Shown one piece after another: positions 59,996-64,000 of a DNA stretch of 64,000 bases (its first letter is position 1; each line of letters starts with the position of its first letter). Both the position numbers and the translations under genes were made by a program. The DNA is from Oxytricha trifallax (lineage: Eukaryota > Ciliophora > Spirotrichea > Sporadotrichida > Oxytrichidae), in contig ARYC01017701.1 in the NCBI GenBank assembly GCA_000711775.1, positions 38,455 to 102,454 of the forward strand. Reading direction: 5' to 3'. A model generated the notes under the pieces. The model was not told where the DNA came from, ran no database searches, and saw nothing but the letters and a program-made list of their open reading frames with translations.

Positions 59996-62052
59996 TTTTT
60001 TATTTTAGTGTTTATAAATCAAAGTATTATAATACTAATATATATATATATATATTAATCCTTTTTAAATTTACCCCTAAAATTTTTATCATGGGATAAC
60101 GATGTAGCCTTATTTTTTTATCAATATATAGTTTTTCCAAATAAATAATAGATTACTAAATAACTAATTAAAGTTAATAATTTATTTAACTACAGTAGCC
60201 ATGTTATTGTTTAAATAAAAAAAGAATTAATTCAAGTTTATTTTTAAATAATTTTTTTTATAAAAGTATCGCTTCAAATAATAATTAGAGTAATTCAGTT
60301 AAGTAAATACAGTAGTTAAATATTTAAATTAAATTAAATTAATAAAAATAATGTTCTATCTGTAATGAATTCTTATAAGAGGATAATTTTTTTATAATCA
60401 ATTTGATAAATAAATTTACTGATTAGTTAAGACAGCTATTTAATATTCATAAACTATCTTTTTCTATTTAATATTTAGCAGTAAAAATAAATTACATGCG
60501 TTGATTATGCTCTATAAATGAAAAATAATAAAAATGGGTTGGACACTTCAAAATAAGGAAATAAAAACGAGTTAAAAACATCATTTAGATATTTTTCAAA
60601 GCATTCTTAATGGCAGTTGATATTATTGTTTTATTTTTTAATGCTAAAATATCAAGATTAATATAACTTAGTTTCAAGATCAAATACTTTTCAAAGAAAG
60701 TGAATGGTAATTAATCGGGATTTAAAAAAATATATATAAATTGTTTAGGGCTAATATGTCACATTTTTAGATGTAAAATTAACAATAAATAAATCATAAA
60801 ACCCCAAGAGTAATTTTTTAAGATAAAGTAAATTATAAAAAGTCATAAATAAATTAAAAACTTAAATTAAATAAATAAAAGAAAATGGGTTTTAGAGAGA
60901 GGTCTCTCAACAAGAATATCAGCTTCGTCCATGTAATGAGTTGTTAAAATAATCTTTAATTTTTCTGCTTCCTCCTCTGTTTTAATCTATATCTATTATT
61001 TTATTGGTATTTTTTTGTTTATCATTTTTCCATTAACCTTCGTAAATATCTCCATCTTTTTTCTAAAAGTTGCAAATTTCTTGAACAATTCCTTTTTTAT
61101 CTAGAGCTATTGCCTTAGCGATTATCTCTTAATTTTTAAACTTTTCCTCTAAAATTTTAAAGAAACTCGCGCTTGAATACATTAGCATGGAATATCTGAA
61201 TTGAACCCAATTTACTGATACTTATAAGAAAGATTAGATATTAGAAAATTAAAAATATTCGCATGTTTGAATGGTAATACACGCGAGAAGAAACAATTTA
61301 AATAGAGTTCGAATCTCTAAGAGGAAATTCTTTTTTAAATTGATAGCAATTTTGTAATATAATTAATAATAGTATTTTTTTCTATTTAAAAGTTACAATC
61401 TCCCCTATTGCATCAAAATTATACTTAAGGGGTTTTAGCTAAATTTATAACTAAAAAAAGAATTTAATAGAGATTTAATTATAACTCTTAATTTGTTTAA
61501 TCAGGTTAAATTTTAAACAAAAAAAAGCTATTATTTTACAGATATATTTTTTCGCAATAAATCTTTACTTATTAAAGTCAAATGTGTCTATCTTGTCATA
61601 TGCTTTGAGGAATAAAATGCTTCCATAAATATCAGTCCTGACTATAAATGCTAATGAAGAGATATTCCAGTAGTTTGAGTAGATATTTGTTGAAAAATTA
61701 GCTTCAGGAAAGAGATCGGTAGATATCGTTTCTTATTATTTTATTTAAAATTATGTATAGATCATGTTAATTGAATTATTTAATTTTTCAAATTCAGAAA
61801 AAAAATAATTAATAAATTATAGAAAAATTATCTGAAGGCCTAAAAAAGATATCTTAAATTTAAATGTTAATATTAATTTGATTTTCAGGGAAAAAATCTA
61901 GTCAATATAAATTATAATTTATAATTAAATTAATGTTTCGCCCATAGCTAATAACTCATTGTTATCCATATAATATCCTATATAAATACGGGTTTTTTAT
62001 AAATAATCTCCAGAATGAGTGCAATTTTTTCCGCACCCAAAACTAAGCATTA
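39568..62052 (-). CDS. Locus B: paralogue of locus A
   Basis: Read on the minus strand from 62052 to TGA 39568-39570, this locus has the same islands in the same order as locus A and encodes the same protein architecture. IESs are generally shorter than in A except one of about 7 kb that holds TBE C. Four A-type IESs are missing here, so several islands are longer. An in-frame TGA at 39960-39962 replaces a glutamine TAA of locus A in the tail. Either B makes a shorter tail or an MDS boundary lies there. Confidence 0.85.
41166..41290 (-). CDS. Locus B MDS 29: last membrane helices
   Basis: Reads VILTLFTDFEPSPENRYMVG and WVVLSVIVFISLLNMSLLL. Confidence 0.86.
41828..42058 (-). CDS. Locus B MDS 28: membrane segment
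   Basis: Reads EYFMNYSLYFIRRFIFVISM, LFFYEAPYIQLLTFQMMSIG and FDSKLNNIMELINEGLVLFT. Very close to A 10503-10738. Confidence 0.9.
42600..42960 (-). CDS. Locus B MDS 27: membrane segment
   Basis: Reads FASKFIFAFPIRLFIEQYLN, TLLSVIINFKHFRFDQGYGV, ISLMLFVNYILLNFIQIFCI and TDKKWSIAYSP. A plus-strand ORF at 42833-43057 is a shadow. Confidence 0.9.
43000..43490 (-). CDS. Locus B MDS 25-26, uninterrupted
   Basis: Reads YVPAQMPNYDGDFVKKIAEF, FVNSQQLISHLPLYELMIPA, LVVGSLRFDYLFSKQLVDSV and DFGYDSGIAVENMGFNTFLL followed by a hydrophobic helix. Locus A has an IES with a MITE in the middle of this stretch. Confidence 0.88.
44165..44680 (-). CDS. Locus B MDSs 23-24
   Basis: 44580-44680 reads NNVNPLSTKYRIIVNVLQSD and LIQMNNTDVVK. 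44165-44358 reads SNLSDIISIQDTSKFKVQQI, SPTGLVTIKFEKPLNTTND and EILQEIYQSLKLQIDDPS. Confidence 0.87.
44968..45085 (-). CDS. Locus B MDS 22
   Basis: Reads GPYTGEFFKFLDKNRMEFTA and GLKQLGEQDITVILTD. Confidence 0.88.
45846..46445 (-). CDS. Locus B MDS 20-21: cadherin-like modules and Thr/Asn linker, uninterrupted
   Basis: Reads YNLKYKCRIQDGLSNETTF, IVEYAYDGRSLPGL, a long (NTTT)n-type linker with Ser/Asp/Gly interruptions at 45980-46320, then TIRAGGQATLYLPDFFDPNG and DQVTISA. The linker is about twice as long as in A. NxT sequons throughout suggest dense glycosylation. Two ORFs called by the standard code here (45918-46184 minus, 46100-46393 plus) are shadows in other frames. Confidence 0.88.
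46812..47190 (-). CDS. Locus B MDSs 17-19
   Basis: 47075-47190 reads SRKLFLPTTLPTHIIQYLGD and NVQVIPFDN. 46955-47012 reads APITKQCVQIRNTLFTFK. 46812-46885 reads TTDGSSLNSKFTFIESVNTL. Confidence 0.84.
47191..48475. other. IES of locus B, nothing recognised
   Basis: About 1.3 kb of A/T-rich DNA. The fold-back element found in the equivalent A IES is absent here. Confidence 0.6.
48476..48572 (-). CDS. Locus B MDS 16
   Basis: Reads PQPYYFQMGTPGTRPVAVLD then ESIYIKKSNTH, matching A 19733-19830. Confidence 0.86.
49240..51285 (-). CDS. Locus B MDSs 11-15
   Basis: 51238-51285 reads KVSVSSYSSGVKIDF. 50657-50706 reads AAQQVAIGIFEGSSFQ. 50120-50180 reads LSAITVINFNQTGIVQKTF. 49516-49562 reads FYGAQLGIQITFT. 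49240-49357 reads FRFITLTTGLLSGYIFTS, then NPAYPIVQDIGVLIHKPIF. The last island is about twice as long as its A counterpart. Confidence 0.8.
51613..52112 (-). CDS. Locus B MDSs 7-10
   Basis: 52033-52112 reads RFNLLDDKIYTSYTISDTF. 51876-51957 reads FADYEDHPSLANTRYHAIIA. 51613-51728 is one island reading YLQYVTILQELNTHLTQSTF and STIKSFKITTPSSTVK, where A has two islands and a 36-bp IES. Confidence 0.83.
52712..53126. mobile_element. TTGTAGG-family palindromic MITE
   Basis: Ends TTGTAGGAATACATTTG and inverse, TA on both sides (52710-52711, 53127-53128). The arms are almost perfect inverted copies meeting near 52915. It is the best-preserved copy in the window and lies in the locus B IES upstream of MDS7. 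Confidence 0.93.
53562..53980. mobile_element. 419-bp element with G-rich inverted ends
   Basis: The left end (AAAATTTGGGGGGGAAGTTTC, then CTGCACCAAAACG) is repeated in reverse at the right (CGTTTTGGGGCAGGAAACTC, then CCCACCCTAAAATTT). A second internal GTTTCTTGCCCCC copy is present. The interior is A/T-rich without an ORF. It lies inside the 7-kb locus B IES. Confidence 0.85.
53981..54599. other. IES DNA, nothing recognised
   Basis: A/T-rich, no repeats or coding-like frames seen. Confidence 0.6.
54760..55720 (+). pseudogene. TBE-C transposase, frameshifted
   Basis: Catalytic blocks are present: FIHADEAVFTF near 55170-55205, LFADSLSVHN near 55418-55447 and QFNVIELQW near 55516-55543, so Asp, Asp and Glu are retained. 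A deletion near 54990 relative to TBE A removes codons, and indels in the N-terminal part break the frame. It ends near 55720 in the same sequence context as TBE A. Confidence 0.85.
55735..56515 (-). pseudogene. TBE-C 22 kDa ORF, broken
   Basis: Aligns with A 1551-2337. A TGA follows a few codons after the start region (ATG AAA TGA), then the frame is open through VQAQELFQRFRSNEDLH, YFFGILETIKGDYLKEIIQE and SHKKRDIISSEDKDK, with a break near 56160. Confidence 0.75.
57068..58800 (+). pseudogene. TBE-C zinc-finger/kinase ORF, split by an insertion
   Basis: Starts ATGAGACTTACTTTTGGC. The first finger is better preserved than in A (VYFCEKCERDFTHKSRWYRH), and a second reads YDCFECQKQYSHTRDLKKHL near 57390-57450. 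The kinase catalytic loop LVHRDLKPENIMLNF is at about 58348-58392. A roughly 330-bp insertion at 57808-58133 splits the kinase N-lobe, and TGA or indels follow near 58270. The frame ends TGA near 58794. Confidence 0.85.
57808..58133. mobile_element. Unclassified insertion within the TBE-C kinase gene
   Basis: TBE A continues directly across this point (TTTACTAATAAGTATT at 3638-3653), while TBE C has about 326 extra bases. They include CAAAACTTTTGGGGTTTAGG near 57903-57922, GTAGTAGTAGTAGG and AT-rich DNA. I found no clear inverted repeats or duplication, so the kind of insertion is unknown. Confidence 0.65.
59255..60112 (-). CDS. Locus B MDSs 4-6
   Basis: About 60075-60112 reads NKATSLSHDKNFR, 59592-59660 reads NANTGALYAKYSVKANNVPI, and 59255-59335 reads LKSLEEAYMIQSYNGFASVA. 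They match A 28807, 26736 and 25956. A (TA)n run lies between the first two (59962-60055). Confidence 0.75.
59962..60055. repeat. Two (TA)n microsatellites
   Basis: Runs of TA at about 59962-59990 and 60037-60057 within an IES of locus B. Confidence 0.9.
60113..60879. other. IES DNA, nothing recognised
   Basis: A/T-rich sequence with no coding-like frame and no repeat family I can name. Confidence 0.6.
60880..61195 (-). other. Gene fragments: MORN-like piece and ABCA-type transporter piece
   Basis: The minus strand 61195-60990 is open and contains KKDGDIYEGQWKNDKQ, which fits the MORN repeat core YEGxWxxxxxxG. About 60990-60880, in another frame, reads EKLKIILTTHYMDEADILVE. This matches the H-loop signature of ABCA-type ATP-binding domains (LTTHxMDEADxLxDR). 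The two pieces lie in the IES between locus B MDS3 and MDS4 and have no counterpart in A at that place. They look like MDSs or fragments of unrelated genes. Confidence 0.6.
61568..62052 (-). CDS. Locus B MDSs 1-3 (N-terminal)
   Basis: 61934-62052 is continuous and reads SFGCGKNCTHSGDYLQKTRI and YIGYYMDNNELLAMGETL. 61568-61735 reads STDLFPEANFSTNIYSNYWN and FIVRTDIYGSILFLKAYDK. The first island opens with ATG CTT AGT, which could be a start, but a signal peptide is not visible, so an earlier MDS probably exists. Confidence 0.82.
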
Positions 62053-62554
62053 GAGAATTTTATGAAAAACTTATAAATTAAATTTAAAAAAAATAGGTTT
62101 TTTTATTAATTTATTAAAGTTTTTTGGTTTTATATTATTGGGCCTTAACTATGCCATATAAGTATATGATAACTTTTACAAAATTTTTATTCCTGTAGTT
62201 TTAGGTTAAAGTTTGTATTATCTAATGATTATTTTAATAAATTATGCTATTAAAACTTTACGGAATGTCATACGAAGTGTAGATAAGCAAATGAACATTG
62301 AAACTTCAAAGTTATAAATTACTTAAATATGTAATTAATCTTCAGGAATTTTTGTCCCTAATATCAAATAAAAAGGTAAATTATAAAAAGTTAGCATTTA
62401 TTCTACTTAAAAATTCTCATTTTTAAAAAAACTTATTTTCTTCTTATATAGCAATAAAATTAAACATATCATGTTTTATTTATATTTAATATTTATATTT
62501 TGGAAAAACACTGCTCAGCTTAGCCATGATAAGAAAACCTAACATATTTTGGAT
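62053..62554. other. AT-rich DNA upstream of locus B
   Basis: No clear island. A minus-strand reading at 62490-62550 (MLGFLIMAKLSSVF) has the look of a signal peptide and could be the missing first exon, but locus A offers nothing to confirm it. Confidence 0.35.
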
Positions 62555-62715
62555 GGGGTGTACAATTCTGGAATTTTTTGAAATTCCAGCATCATTCTGG
62601 AATTCCAGATTGGTGAAAAAAATTCCAGAATAGTGAAAAACGTTCCAGATACAGAACTGGAATTCCAGAACTGTATCTGGAATTCCAGATTCATTGGATC
62701 TGGAATTTTCAGAAA
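62555..62715. repeat. Cluster of CTGGAATTCCAG-type palindromes
   Basis: At least six copies of TGGAATTCCAG or its halves (GGAATT, ATTCCAG) are packed into 160 bp, in both orientations, spaced 10-30 bp. The block is GC-richer than its surroundings and contains no ORF. It may be a small inverted-repeat element or an array of binding sites. Confidence 0.75.
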
Positions 62716-64000
62716 AATTATATTTTGCTGAAAGTATAAGTGAGATGAAAATGAATAAATAATTTATTTTTTAAGTAAACCTAGTTTAACATTAAAGATA
62801 TGTTTAAATAAAAATAAATTTATACATTTATAGACATAATCGATAAAGTGCAAAATTTTATAGCAAAATATAAGAAAACTATTTTTTCCATCTATTTTAT
62901 GTGAATAATTAAAAACATATTCAAATATTATCAAATAAATTAACTATTTAAAATAATAATTAAGTATAATTTCATTTTTATGTTTTTGATTGCCAAATAT
63001 AAGTTTTTAACAATCATGAAAATAAAGATTATGATTAAAAAAAGTATAATGAAAAAGGTTGTTAATTGAAAAGTAATAATTCAACATTATTACTTCAATT
63101 ATAGCAAACTGGCTTATTCCTTGAATTATTAATTAGAGTCTTAATTTATTTTTATATTTAATGAAAATACTAATTATTTGTAGCATTAATTATTACAATT
63201 ATAAAGGAATTCTCATTATAACTTAGACAATTCCTGGAAAAAATTAAAATAATTATTGTTATTTCTAAATTAAATATCTTAAACAAATAAGAGATATTTC
63301 ACATGTTATTTAATATTTAAAATAGTTCATCTTACTGCTATTAGTAAAATTAAAGTAATTTGAGACATTTTTAATAAATTATTTTTTGCAATTAGAATAA
63401 AATGGCATTTGCATTTTGTTTGATACAATTATATAAAGTTTAAATTTATATGAAATTACTTTTGCATCTAAATAATTTATTAATTGGAGAAAATAGGTGT
63501 TGTTTTTTTTTAAAGATTAATAAATTTAAATATTAAGAATCACTATTTAATTTTAAATGATAGCCAAAGTCTTAACTGACATTAAATTTAATTTATCTTT
63601 AGAAATTAAAAAATTTAATTGTAATTATTTTGAAACTTATTTCTAATTAATTTTTAAATTTTTGACATAGTTTTGGTTAATTTATTTGATTATTTATTAA
63701 TTAATATTTCATGGTTTATTATTGTTACAAATTCTTCAATTAAAACATTCCATTTATGATTGAATTCTATATCTCTCTACCTTTATTACAACTAAATTAA
63801 CAGGAATTATAATGTGTATTTTTTATACTAGGTTTATTTATATTTATATCTTTATAAAAATTTTAATATCCAACAGTTAAACAACCCCAAAATTTAGGGT
63901 ATTTTACTTATATATGTTTTATTGTAAAATTGAACCGGTAAATAATCAACATTGAGAAAAGTTTAAAAATTCTGCAGAATTAGTTATTATTGATATTAAT
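62716..64000. other. AT-rich germline DNA, nothing recognised
   Basis: Long A/T runs, no coding-like island in the ciliate code, no inverted repeat with recognisable ends. Confidence 0.6.

Noticed and set aside
61261..61330. tRNA-like T-arm (TAGAG-TTCGAAT-CTCTA at 61303-61319)
   Set aside because: A perfect T-arm is present, but I could not form an acceptor stem, a D-arm or a normal anticodon arm around it, so it is not called as a tRNA.

Overview
The window looks like germline (micronuclear) DNA of a spirotrich ciliate close to Oxytricha or Stylonychia. Three things support this. (1) Three long elements and one short derivative have ends made of C4A4 telomere-like repeats (CAAAACCCCAAAACCCC), the mark of Oxytricha TBE transposons. 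(2) Coding stretches stay open only if TAA and TAG are read as glutamine and TGA is the sole stop, so standard-code ORF calls are mostly shadows. (3) Genes appear as short coding islands (MDSs) separated by very AT-rich DNA (IESs), and in four places direct-repeat pointers can be read at the junctions.

Layout. 392-4422: TBE transposon A (transposase +, 22 kDa ORF -, zinc-finger/kinase ORF +, all damaged). 5068-8066: a 3.0 kb TA-flanked inverted-repeat element carrying a strikingly GC-rich, broken, intron-containing gene. 8148-32932: locus A, a minus-strand gene cut into about 35 MDSs. 34071-34797: a fold-back TBE derivative. 35405-about 39412: TBE B, inverted relative to A. 39568-62052: locus B, a paralogue of locus A in the same orientation with the same MDS order. 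TBE C (54600-58915), a MITE and a G-rich inverted-repeat element all sit inside one large IES of locus B. 62052-64000: AT-rich DNA with a GGAATTCC-type repeat cluster.

Loci A and B encode the same large membrane protein. An extracellular part holds cadherin-like modules (DPNGD motif) and a Thr/Asn-rich linker. It is followed by several membrane segments and a charged cytoplasmic tail. I do not know its function. MDSs align well between the copies while most IES DNA does not, so this region works as a natural comparison of IES gain and loss. At four sites A has an IES that B lacks, and two of those IESs are filled by recognisable MITEs. For the MITE at 16186-16600, removal between 7-bp repeats restores the reading frame exactly.

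Several coding-like blocks do not belong to either paralogue: 15640-15790, 20205-20330, 21080-21185, 22870-23430, 25240-25550, 28105-28315, 29500-30900 and 60880-61195. They may be MDSs of other genes, gene fragments or transposon cargo. Coordinates of MDS edges are estimates from A/B alignment by eye unless a pointer is stated.
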